Positions 15,505 through 23,452 of a stretch of DNA of 40,219 nucleotides are shown here, in pieces. Made by a program: the position numbers and the translations under genes. A model generated the notes under the pieces. It did not search any database, was not told the origin of the DNA, and saw only the letters and a program-made list of their open reading frames with translations. The DNA comes from Fuerstiella sp. Its GTDB lineage: Bacteria; Planctomycetota; Planctomycetia; Planctomycetales; Planctomycetaceae. The DNA lies in the NCBI GenBank assembly GCA_014238335.1, contig JABABI010000064.1, positions 1 through 40,219 on the forward strand, written 5' to 3'. How positions within the stretch are numbered: the stretch's first letter is position 1; each line of letters opens with the position of its first letter.

Positions 15505-17139
15505 TTAGACCGGCGGGCCGTTCCGACCACTGTTTTCCGCCGCAGCTTCATTGCCAACGTCGTTGGTGACCGCATCTGGCGTTCCGTTGCTGCTGTCCCC
15601 GTTGATTCGCAGCGACGTGTAGCCTCCCTGCGATCTGAAGTACAATACCAACAGCAGAAAGCCCACGAACATCGTCGCTGGTACGCCCGCTGTGAGGGTT
15701 AGCGCCATCTGTCCGCCAAATATGCGAGCATGTTCCACTCGACTTTTGTCAACTGCGGCATTCGCTTCTCCGGTCTCATCCCACCAATTCTTCAGGTGTT
15801 CGAGGTCAGGGGGCACCGCACCGGGTTCTGCAAAGATTGAGTAGTCGCTGTCGAGTGTCTTTGCATCGTCCAGCAGCACACCAACTTTTCGTGCATCCAG
15901 TCCACGAACTTTCGGAAACATCAGAAAGCTGTTTTCGTCCGCTGACACATATCGCTGGAAGGTATCCTGGGAAGACTGTCTGAGTTCGGCGGATGCATGA
16001 TAATCCTGTTCATAACCAATGCCTGGACCTCCCAGGAAGCCGCCGGACAATGCACCGGCGGCTCCGACAGCTCCCATCGTAATCGCTCCGCCGCGAGGAA
16101 ACCGTTCGCCCACGACTCCCAGCATCGTCGGCCACAGAAATGTCTTGCCCAATCCGTAGATTGTTACGGCCACCCAGATCATGCCGGCATTCGACGTGGA
16201 ACCCAGCAGCAGCAGGCCCATTGTTCCCAGAATGGTGCTGGCACAGAGCAGGCCCAGTGGATTGATCTTTTCGACAATCGGACCGGCAAAGAACCGCAGC
16301 ACGAACATGATGCCCGACGCATAGATAAACAGAAGCAGCCCCTGTCCGGTCAGTATCGATTCCGTGATGTTGGTGATCCAGCTGTCAGTGCCGAGTTCCA
16401 CGTACCCGACGCAGGCCTGCAGCAGAAGCAGACAAAGCAGAATGGGAGAAGCAAATTCTTTCAGCATGTCGCCCAGACTGATCTCGGCCTGCGCGACGTC
16501 GGACTTCGGGAACCGCTCTTTCAATACGAGCATACCGTACCAGACAGTCGGCACGATATAGAGCGCGATAGGAATTTCCCAGCGTACGTTTCCGACCAGC
16601 AGCTTTGCCAGGAGCCCCCCGACGATCAGTCCGCCCGGCCAGCCGGCATGCAGAATATTGAGGTAGTGAGTCTTCTTTTCGGCATAAATATTGGCAATCA
16701 AAGGATTGATTGCCGTTTCGCAAAGCCCGTTGGCAACGGCGAAGCAGAACATTCCCCAGTACAGGCACTGAAATGTTGCTTCCTTTCCTGCAGCGGCATA
16801 GATCGGCGTCGCCGCCAGTGTAATTACAACGGACAGAATGTGCAGAACAACGGCGATTCCCAGAATTGTTCTGTAGCCCAGGCGATCCGTAATCAAACTC
16901 GCAACAAGAATCACGATGCCGAATCCCACCAGTCCGCCACCGGTGATTGTTCCGAGCTCTGACTGGGTAAAGCCGAATTGATTTCCCCATTCCACAAGGA
17001 TTCCCGCTCGAACCGCAAATCCAATGCCAGCCGTGATGAGCGTCAGAAAACTCGCCCACATCAATTTTCCGCGGTTGTCCGACATGATGACTTTCAGATG
17101 AAACAACGTATGAAACAGTGGCGTCGTGTCGCCCCGCAT
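15505..17139 (-). CDS. MFS transporter, sugar-type
   Basis: 544 residues from the ATG at 17139; Met19 (MSDNRGKLMWASF) at 17085 may be the real start, since it directly precedes the first membrane helix and the upstream codons abut a repeat at 17141. Around 12 hydrophobic helices are visible, with TDRLGYR as the loop 2-3 MFS signature, ANGLCETAINPLIANIY, and LHAGWPGGLIVGG. The NGLCETAINPL and LHAGWP blocks recall the FHS/sugar-proton symporters. A soluble loop of about 110 residues (YHASAELRQSSQ to EHARIFGG) sits before the last helix pair, which is unusual. It probably imports a sugar or sugar acid for the neighbouring oxidoreductase and lactonase genes; this is inference. Confidence 0.88.
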   Translation of the reverse strand: MRGDTTPLFHTLFHLKVIMSDNRGKLMWASFLTLITAGIGFAVRAGILVEWGNQFGFTQSELGTITGGGLVGFGIVILVASLITDRLGYRTILGIAVVLHILSVVITLAATPIYAAAGKEATFQCLYWGMFCFAVANGLCETAINPLIANIYAEKKTHYLNILHAGWPGGLIVGGLLAKLLVGNVRWEIPIALYIVPTVWYGMLVLKERFPKSDVAQAEISLGDMLKEFASPILLCLLLLQACVGYVELGTDSWITNITESILTGQGLLLFIYASGIMFVLRFFAGPIVEKINPLGLLCASTILGTMGLLLLGSTSNAGMIWVAVTIYGLGKTFLWPTMLGVVGERFPRGGAITMGAVGAAGALSGGFLGGPGIGYEQDYHASAELRQSSQDTFQRYVSADENSFLMFPKVRGLDARKVGVLLDDAKTLDSDYSIFAEPGAVPPDLEHLKNWWDETGEANAAVDKSRVEHARIFGGQMALTLTAGVPATMFVGFLLLVLYFRSQGGYTSLRINGDSSNGTPDAVTNDVGNEAAAENSGRNGPPV

Positions 17140-17511
17140 GAGAGCAGTTTACTCCGTGGCCGATGGTGGCGCGCGGGAGGAGCGAAACTGCAGTTGAAAA
17201 ACGTGTCGCGCCGCCGGAAGTCAACGTGAACTGCAATAGTCTACAGGATGCACGGATACAGGGAAGCTGTTGACATTTCGGTTGCCGAGTGTGGCTGGAA
17301 AGATTCTTGATTTGAAGACCGCAAACGCCGCATTTACGGAATCAACCGTTGTCGTTGTTTGTCTGAAAATACAGACCTGTTGTGGATCTCGTGGTTTGGC
17401 AATCTCGTCGTTCCGCATCCCATCCACGGCCTCGACGGATTGACATCGCATGGTGCTCAGCGACAATCAGATGTTGTCGAATTTCAGTCACACAACTACA
17501 GGAAGATGAAC
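17140..17511. other. divergent intergenic region (MFS transporter / SMP-30 lactonase)
   Basis: About 370 bases separate the two divergent starts. It contains one copy of the TAGAGC/GAGCAGTTT repeat (17141-17230). The rest shows no coding frame I trust. The promoters of both genes must lie here or inside the repeat. Confidence 0.5.
17141..17230 (+). repeat. dispersed intergenic repeat, copy A
   Basis: It starts AGAGCAGTTT and ends near AAGTCAACGTGAA, and aligns over about 90 bases with copy B at 18553-18650. An internal stem pairs GCAGTTT-A-CTCC (17144-17155) with GGAG-CG-AAACTGC (17179-17191). It lies 2 bases upstream of the first possible start of the leftward MFS gene. Confidence 0.65.
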
Positions 17512-17514
17512 ATG
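17500..17514 (+). promoter_or_regulatory. ribosome-binding site that selects the SMP-30 start
   Basis: AGGA at 17500-17503 is 8 bases from ATG 17512 but only 2 bases from ATG 17506, so the second ATG is the better start. Confidence 0.6.
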
Positions 17515-18555
17515 CCATTCACGCGACATCTGTCTCGCCGCCGATTCCTGCGGGATGTATCCACGACCGGACTCGCTGCGTCCATGTCCGGCACACAAGC
17601 TGCATCGGCAGCCACGAAGGTCACGGACTACAGTGGATTACAGACGGATCGTTACCTTGGCAAAGTCGAAAGTTTGGCCAAAGTGAAAGACGATGAAGTC
17701 TTCACGGAAGGCCCTGCAGTAGATGCAGCCGGTAACGTGCTGTTCACAAATGTGCCGGTCAGCAGGATTCACAAATGGAATCCTCGCACCAGAAAACTGT
17801 CGGTCTATCGTGACTCCACCAACGAAACGAATGGACTGTATTTTGCTCCTGACGGAAGCCTGCTGGCCTGTGAAGGCAGTGCCGCACGTGTGACTCGCAC
17901 AAACGTCGGGACCGGAAAGATTGAGGTACTGGCAGAGGGATTCATGGGCAAGCCATTTGCGAAACCCAATGATCTGTGCATGGACGGCAAAGGCCGAATT
18001 TACTTTACCTCGCGGTCCTCCGTCGATGATCCTGCAGGAGAGAACGTGAAAGCCGTTTATCGTATTGACCCGGATGGTAGCGTCGATCAGATCCTGGCGT
18101 TCCCCGAGGTGCACATGCCCAACGGCATCGTGACTTCACCCGACAATAGTAAGCTGTACGTCATCGAAGCTCATCCTGATGCCGATCATCACCGAGACAT
18201 TCGCGTCTACGACCTGAACGGAGATGGCAGCGTGTCAAACGGGCGAGTGCTGATTGATTTCTATCCGGGCCGCAGTGGCGATGGTATGTGCATTGATTCC
18301 ATGGGCAATCTGTACGTTGCTGCGGGGCTGCACAAAACGCGAGAGACAAGCGAGACGCTGGATACGAAGCCGGGGATTCATGTGATTTCACCAGAGGGTA
18401 AGCTGCTGGCGTATCGCGAAACACCAGAAGACACTATTACGAACTGCACCTTCGGAGGAGCGGGGCTGAAATCGCTGTACGTCGCTTGCGGGACACTGTT
18501 GCTCAGAATCCCTGCTCGAATTCCCGGCAAGTCGACTTATCGGCCCGGCGTATAG
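17512..18555 (+). CDS. Tat-exported SMP-30/gluconolactonase/LRE-like hydrolase
   Basis: 347 residues. Twin-arginine signal SRRRFLRDVSTTGLAASMSG. The six-bladed propeller of the SMP-30 family is recognisable: metal Glu in FTEGPAVD, Asn in KPNDLCMDGKGRIYFTS, Asn in MPNGIVTSPDNSKLYV, and metal Asp in GDGMCIDSMGNLYV. Family members hydrolyse sugar lactones such as gluconolactone using a divalent cation. A periplasmic lactonase fits beside the Gfo/Idh/MocA oxidoreductase and the MFS transporter, since sugar oxidation at C1 yields lactones; that link is inference. The gene ends TAG-AGC, which is also the first six bases of repeat copy B. Confidence 0.9.
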   Translation: MPFTRHLSRRRFLRDVSTTGLAASMSGTQAASAATKVTDYSGLQTDRYLGKVESLAKVKDDEVFTEGPAVDAAGNVLFTNVPVSRIHKWNPRTRKLSVYRDSTNETNGLYFAPDGSLLACEGSAARVTRTNVGTGKIEVLAEGFMGKPFAKPNDLCMDGKGRIYFTSRSSVDDPAGENVKAVYRIDPDGSVDQILAFPEVHMPNGIVTSPDNSKLYVIEAHPDADHHRDIRVYDLNGDGSVSNGRVLIDFYPGRSGDGMCIDSMGNLYVAAGLHKTRETSETLDTKPGIHVISPEGKLLAYRETPEDTITNCTFGGAGLKSLYVACGTLLLRIPARIPGKSTYRPGV

Positions 18556-18650
18556 AGCAGTTTCCGTATTGTCGCAGACGGTACTGGCTCGTGGGAGTAA
18601 CAAAACTGCTGTAGCAAACGTGTTCTTCGCGGCCCCAAGTCAGCGTAAAA
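18553..18650 (+). repeat. dispersed intergenic repeat, copy B
   Basis: It begins TAGAGCAGTTT, its first three bases being the stop codon of the lactonase gene. An imperfect inverted repeat (TAGAGCAGTTT against AAACTGCTGTA, 10 of 11) spans 18553-18613. The following AAACGTGT, CGC and AAGTCAGCGTAAA blocks match copy A. It is in the same orientation as copy A, so the lactonase gene is flanked by direct repeats. Confidence 0.65.
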
Positions 18651-18757
18651 CAATGGAGGCGATCGGGTGCCGGAGTTGCAGTGGGAATACGAATCGAATG
18701 CCGCGCTTTTCATCGGTCATACTCTAGGTTGTCAGTCTTAAGGCAGGATGGCAGAAA

Positions 18758-19450
18758 ATGAAAAAGGCAGAAGTCATGGCCCTGCTGAAAGAGAATCGAA
18801 ACGAACGGGGCGTCGCGAACTGGAAGAAAAAACCGTGTTCACTGAAGAGCTTTGGTATCGGACTGACGCAGCTGAGGAAGCTGGCTAAACAGGTTGGGCG
18901 GGATCACAAACTGGCCCTGCAGTTATGGGAAAGTGATATATATGACGCCCAGGTCATGGGGCTGTTGATCGACGATCCGAAACAGGTTTCACGGGAACAG
19001 GCCGAAGAGCAGGTGGAAGAATTGAATGCCGGCATGCTTTCGCACGTGTTCGCTTCGTGCGACGCGACGCTGGCCAAAGCACCGTTTGCTTTCGAACTTG
19101 CCTGCGACTGGATGGACAGCAAGGACCCGGTACGGCGCCGATGTGCGTACGGATTGGTCTATGAACTGTGTAAGAAGAACATCATCGCGATGGACGATGT
19201 CTGGTTCCTGAACTGTATCGATCACATTCGTCAGACGATCCACGGCGAGCAGATGTGGGTGCGAGAGTCCATGAACGGAGCGCTGATGGGTATCGGAAAA
19301 CGCAACAGGAAACTAAACAAGGCGGCCATCGTCGCGGTAAAAGCGATTGGTCCGGTGGACGTCGATTATGGCGACGACAACAACTGCGAACCCGTGGACG
19401 TACTGAAACACCTGACCAGTGATTATCTGAAGAAAAAGTTCAGCGCGTAG
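18758..19450 (+). CDS. DNA alkylation repair protein (AlkD-like, HEAT-like repeats)
   Basis: 230 residues, all-helical in appearance. It matches the AlkD/AlkC-type DNA alkylation repair family (PF08713): GIGLTQLRKLAKQVGRDHKLALQLWESDIYDAQVMGLLIDDP, shown here as pieces GIGLTQLRKLAK and LWESDIYDAQVMGLLIDDP, then CDWMDSKDPVRRRCAYGLV and MWVRESMNGALMGIGKRN. AlkD excises positively charged 3- and 7-alkylpurines using a HEAT-repeat groove rather than base flipping. The VRESMNGALMGIG stretch and the late VDVDYGDDNNCEPVDV resemble planctomycete and Bacteroidetes members. It appears to be a stand-alone gene, with ATG at 18758. Confidence 0.85.
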   Translation: MKKAEVMALLKENRNERGVANWKKKPCSLKSFGIGLTQLRKLAKQVGRDHKLALQLWESDIYDAQVMGLLIDDPKQVSREQAEEQVEELNAGMLSHVFASCDATLAKAPFAFELACDWMDSKDPVRRRCAYGLVYELCKKNIIAMDDVWFLNCIDHIRQTIHGEQMWVRESMNGALMGIGKRNRKLNKAAIVAVKAIGPVDVDYGDDNNCEPVDVLKHLTSDYLKKKFSA

Positions 19451-19535
19451 CAATCGACGACAGAGATTTTCGCTGATCAAACGCGCATCCGCGGCCTGAT
19501 TTATCAGTTGTCGGCGAGTGGTCAAACGACCACGA

Positions 19536-22500
19536 TTACACGGTGACTACGAAATCGACTCCACTGCTCCAGACGCCTGGAACGTTGCCCGGCCCAATCG
19601 CACGAACCCATGCTCGATAGGTGCCGGCCGCCAGCTGTGTCGCCGGTGTGAAAGAGATGCCAGGCAATGCCGTTTCGTTGATGATTCTGTTAGTGCCGGT
19701 CGTGACATTGTTGACCCACAGTTCGTAGGCCACAGCGTTTTTGACGGATGTCCACGCAAAGATGAAATTGGCTGATGCGGTCGACGAGGCATCCAAAGGA
19801 GTCACTAACTGTGCATTTGTGGCCCTGTCGATGGTCATGCTGAAATTGTTGCTCCAGGCCGACGCCGCGCCGCTGAAGCTGATGCTGCGGACACGAATGG
19901 CGTACGTACCGGGAAGCAGCGGCGTCGCTGGTCGAAAGGCCGTCATGGAAATCCCCTGAGTGGCGATGAATGCAGGCTGATTGTTTGTGACGTCATCGAT
20001 TTCAACATCGTAAGTCGCTGCATCCGTCACGGCTGTCCACGTGATTGTCGGCACGGAGTTCGTCGTGTTCGGAGTTGGTGCTGTGACGGAAGGAGGCGCT
20101 GTGGTTTCCGTGATCGTGAATCGGACACCGGCACTCCAGTTGCCCACCGGCACGCTGCGGTTAAACGCTCTCACCCAGACGTGGTAGTTGCCAGGCAGCA
20201 TTGGCGAATCCGGAATCAGCTTAGTATCCCGAACGTTGTTTTCAAGGATTGTGGCGTTGATGTTTCGGGTCTTGTCGTTGACCCATACCAGGTACCGAGT
20301 CGCCGTCGGGATCGGTGTCCATGAGAAAACCGGGCGGGTTCTGTTGGTGCTGGCGTCAGGAGAAAACAGTTCGATTGGTCCGGTAGACAGTGTCACCGTA
20401 AACGTTCGTTGACTTGTTCCCAGCAGCGACGTGCCATTCATGGCACGAACCGTCGATTGATACGTGCCTGTTGGCAGCGAGTCTTCCAGCTGCAGGTAAT
20501 TGGTTCCGATCAACTGCTGTGCATTTAGAAGCTGACCGGCCTGCGACACGTCCAGTTCGTAGCTTGTCGCGCCCAGAGTGGAACTCCACACAAATGTGGG
20601 GGCCGCATTCATCGTGCCGTTGACGGGGGCCCAGATGGTCGGAATCCCGAATCCGGCAGTCACGCGGAAATCACTGGCAGGACTCCACCCTGCCAGTAGC
20701 GTACTTCCGTTGAACGCCCGCACCCAGGCGCGGTACGTGGACGGGACGAGTGGGGTCTGCACGGCAAACGATGTTGTCGTGATTCCTGAACTGTGAACAA
20801 CTCGTGAGACGGCATTCGTCACGTCGTTGACCCACAATTCATATCGTGTCGCACCGCTGACAGCTGTCCATCCGATGACCGGCAGCGGATTTTCGGAATT
20901 GCCGAATGGAACGGTGAATTGAGTTTGGGCAGCGCCGGCCAGTACTTGAAAATCAACAGGCAAACTCTGAGAAGTACCCTGGCCGGTGATCCACGACCGG
21001 TAGTTACCTGGTGCCAGCGCCTCGCTCGGGGTGAACGAGGTGCCTGTAAGATTCTGCTGCGATATCACGCTCGTGGCACCGGTGGTCAGGTTGTCCACTC
21101 GCAGCTGATAGCTCGGAACATTCATCGGCAGCCAGGCGAAAGTTGGCACCGTGTTTGTACGGCCGGCGACGGGATCGGTCAGTACGCTGGTCGTGCTGTT
21201 GGCGAGTGTGATTGAGTGAGGTTCGCTCCATAAGCCCGCGGCGTTTGCAAAGTAGGGCCTGACCTGCGCGGTGTATTCTCCCGCTGGCAGACCCGAAAGC
21301 GGAGTGAACGAAGTTAAGGTCAGGTCTGTCTGATGAATCACGCGATCATGATTCGTTCCGTTCACCCACAGCTCGTAGCGGTCGGCGCCTACGATGGGTG
21401 ACCAGGCGATCGTCGGCAGACTGTCTACCGACGAGGCGACAGGATCGGTAATGATGGGTTGACCGGATTTTTCAAAGATCGCAAAGCTGACAAAAGCACT
21501 CCACGGCAGCGCCCCGGTGCTGTTGTACGGGCGATAACGCCAGTTGTACGTCGCCGCAGGCATTGCCTGATGTGGTCGGAAGGAAGTTGTCGTCAGTTGA
21601 AGCTGGTGGATTACCTGGGTCTCGCCTGTCGAGACGTTGTTCACTTCCAGTTCGTACCGCAGCGCTCCATTTGCGGCAGGCCAGTTGAACGATCGTAGGC
21701 TGTCGTAGGCCGTTTCCTCCGGCAGAATCGTGATCTGGTGGTCTTCGACTTCGCCGTCCGAAGCCGGACCGGTGGGACTGTCCAGGCTGACGTCCGTACT
21801 GAGTCGAAATCTACTGAAGGTTATGCCGGCGGTGTTCTGAGGGACTTCAGGAAAGGCCAATTGTACGGCTGCATTGTTGGTCTGCCCTTCGACGATAACC
21901 GTCGCCATTTCTGTCTGGTTCTCAAAAACGCCGTTCTGATTAAAGTCGATCCAGCCAAACAGGGTGCCTGTGCGACCCGTGGTGTTGGTCACATTGACCG
22001 ACACCGTCGGCGTGACACCTTCGATCATCGTCAATGGCAGCGTCAGTCCGTCTTCGTCGCTGACGCCGAGGGCATCGTCTGCGGTGGCATCGCTGTTCTG
22101 AAGATTTCCATCGTCACTATCAACCGAATTTCCGATCCGCAGCCCGGTGACGATCTGGTGACTCGGTCCTGAGTCAGTAGTACGGGTGTTATAGTTTCCG
22201 GCAGCAACACCAGCCGAGGCGTCGGGGGCATCACCGTAGTCAAGGGGCTCAGATGCGGCGGTGACGTCCCAGCCCAGGTCATCCAGTCCGGCCCAATCAA
22301 GATTCGTGAAGACTTTGCGGGACCCGGTGGTGACCTGCGGATCCAGCGCTGCTTCCTGATTCGTGGTGGTTCCGGGCAGTGTGCTCATCGTATCGCTTGC
22401 CCAGTGGCCGTTATCCGGATTGCCAAAGGCGTCCGTGTTCATGAGCACCGGGCCGCCGTAGGCGGATACAGCTGCCGAACCAGTGAATTGATTGGAGGCA

Positions 22501-23159
22501 TTGATCTGATTGCGGAATGAGTCCGCAGTTCCCAGTCCCAGGACGTGGCCCATTTCGTGCAGTGCGACTGAGAAGAAATCATTTTGTCCGACGGACGGTG
22601 GATTCAGGCTGAAATTCCACGTTACTTGGCTGTCGAACGCAATCGCGCCGCCCCACAGTGAAAAGTCGGTGTCGGTACTGCCGCTGACGTCCACGCCGGT
22701 TTCACCGCGTGTCTGCAGAATGGAATTAAATGCGGGCGTGCCGACTGACTGGAAGCCCCCGAAGCCGCCTTCAGCAATTCCGACGGACAGGTCTCGCGCA
22801 CCTACGTAGACAACAATCGTGTCCGCTGCGATCGTCAGATTGTTCAGCGCGACAGACGTTCCCGTGGCCGGATTACTAAAGTCCGCTGTCCAGGTGTCCT
22901 GTGGGCCGGGTATGATTGCTGTCAGATCGTCGGTGATCCGCGACTCAAAGATGGTCGCCACTTCTTCCATGACGTCACGACGGGACTGATCGTTAAAGAA
23001 GGCACTGGCGTCCAGCGAGTAGTCGTAGGTTATGTTCAACGTCAGCAGCCGTCTGTTTTCCAGAGTCTGTACTTCAGATCCGCCGGTCCAGCTGCGATCA
23101 CGAAGGCTCCGGCATCGCCGCTGTTGTTTTTTTTGAAATATCTTCGTCAGCCACTGCAT
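19536..23159 (-). CDS. large secreted metalloprotease-like protein with GEVED region and eight fibronectin-like repeats
   Basis: 1207 residues; ATG at 23157-23159 with AAGG about 9 bases upstream. The N-terminus lacks a classical signal but has a basic stretch and LENRRLLT, the planctomycete LEPRxLL-type export motif. A metzincin-like domain (about 45-300) contains HEMGHVLGLGT at residue 201; the usual third zinc His is replaced by Thr, and GHWASDTMS plus LDWAGLDDLGW follow. A GEVED-type domain (about 305-480) starts YGDAPDAS and ends SDGEVEDHQI. Residues about 485-1207 hold eight repeats of about 90 residues, each with W-x(5-9)-YELWVNNVT and GTYRAWVRA-like strands. It is probably an extracellular adhesive or proteolytic protein; catalytic status is uncertain. 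Confidence 0.85.
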   Translation of the reverse strand: MQWLTKIFQKKQQRRCRSLRDRSWTGGSEVQTLENRRLLTLNITYDYSLDASAFFNDQSRRDVMEEVATIFESRITDDLTAIIPGPQDTWTADFSNPATGTSVALNNLTIAADTIVVYVGARDLSVGIAEGGFGGFQSVGTPAFNSILQTRGETGVDVSGSTDTDFSLWGGAIAFDSQVTWNFSLNPPSVGQNDFFSVALHEMGHVLGLGTADSFRNQINASNQFTGSAAVSAYGGPVLMNTDAFGNPDNGHWASDTMSTLPGTTTNQEAALDPQVTTGSRKVFTNLDWAGLDDLGWDVTAASEPLDYGDAPDASAGVAAGNYNTRTTDSGPSHQIVTGLRIGNSVDSDDGNLQNSDATADDALGVSDEDGLTLPLTMIEGVTPTVSVNVTNTTGRTGTLFGWIDFNQNGVFENQTEMATVIVEGQTNNAAVQLAFPEVPQNTAGITFSRFRLSTDVSLDSPTGPASDGEVEDHQITILPEETAYDSLRSFNWPAANGALRYELEVNNVSTGETQVIHQLQLTTTSFRPHQAMPAATYNWRYRPYNSTGALPWSAFVSFAIFEKSGQPIITDPVASSVDSLPTIAWSPIVGADRYELWVNGTNHDRVIHQTDLTLTSFTPLSGLPAGEYTAQVRPYFANAAGLWSEPHSITLANSTTSVLTDPVAGRTNTVPTFAWLPMNVPSYQLRVDNLTTGATSVISQQNLTGTSFTPSEALAPGNYRSWITGQGTSQSLPVDFQVLAGAAQTQFTVPFGNSENPLPVIGWTAVSGATRYELWVNDVTNAVSRVVHSSGITTTSFAVQTPLVPSTYRAWVRAFNGSTLLAGWSPASDFRVTAGFGIPTIWAPVNGTMNAAPTFVWSSTLGATSYELDVSQAGQLLNAQQLIGTNYLQLEDSLPTGTYQSTVRAMNGTSLLGTSQRTFTVTLSTGPIELFSPDASTNRTRPVFSWTPIPTATRYLVWVNDKTRNINATILENNVRDTKLIPDSPMLPGNYHVWVRAFNRSVPVGNWSAGVRFTITETTAPPSVTAPTPNTTNSVPTITWTAVTDAATYDVEIDDVTNNQPAFIATQGISMTAFRPATPLLPGTYAIRVRSISFSGAASAWSNNFSMTIDRATNAQLVTPLDASSTASANFIFAWTSVKNAVAYELWVNNVTTGTNRIINETALPGISFTPATQLAAGTYRAWVRAIGPGNVPGVWSSGVDFVVTV

Positions 23160-23452
23160 TTTTTGCTGCCTTGTCGCGTTCGCCGGACGGTGTTCGTTAT
23201 CTCGGAACAGAAGACGTCCCTGAGTCCGTTTCCATTATCGCTGAATTTGGCGGATCGGGAATATATGAGTTTTCGTCCGGAGTGCGGCCTTCCGTGGCCG
23301 GGAGTGCAGCGTCGGCGTTTCCGGTGGAAATTTTTCCCGGACACCAGCGCGTCCATACCATCAGGACGTTCTCAGCACCCAATTCCAACAGCTGACGGGT
23401 AGGGGGCGAGGGGTGGGGCCAGAGGTCTGCGAATGGGCGAAGTGTGGCGCCG

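Noticed and set aside
15997..16962. Rightward 321-codon frame and the leftward 16385-17236 frame
   Set aside because: Both overlap the MFS transporter, whose membrane helices and MFS motif identify the true frame.
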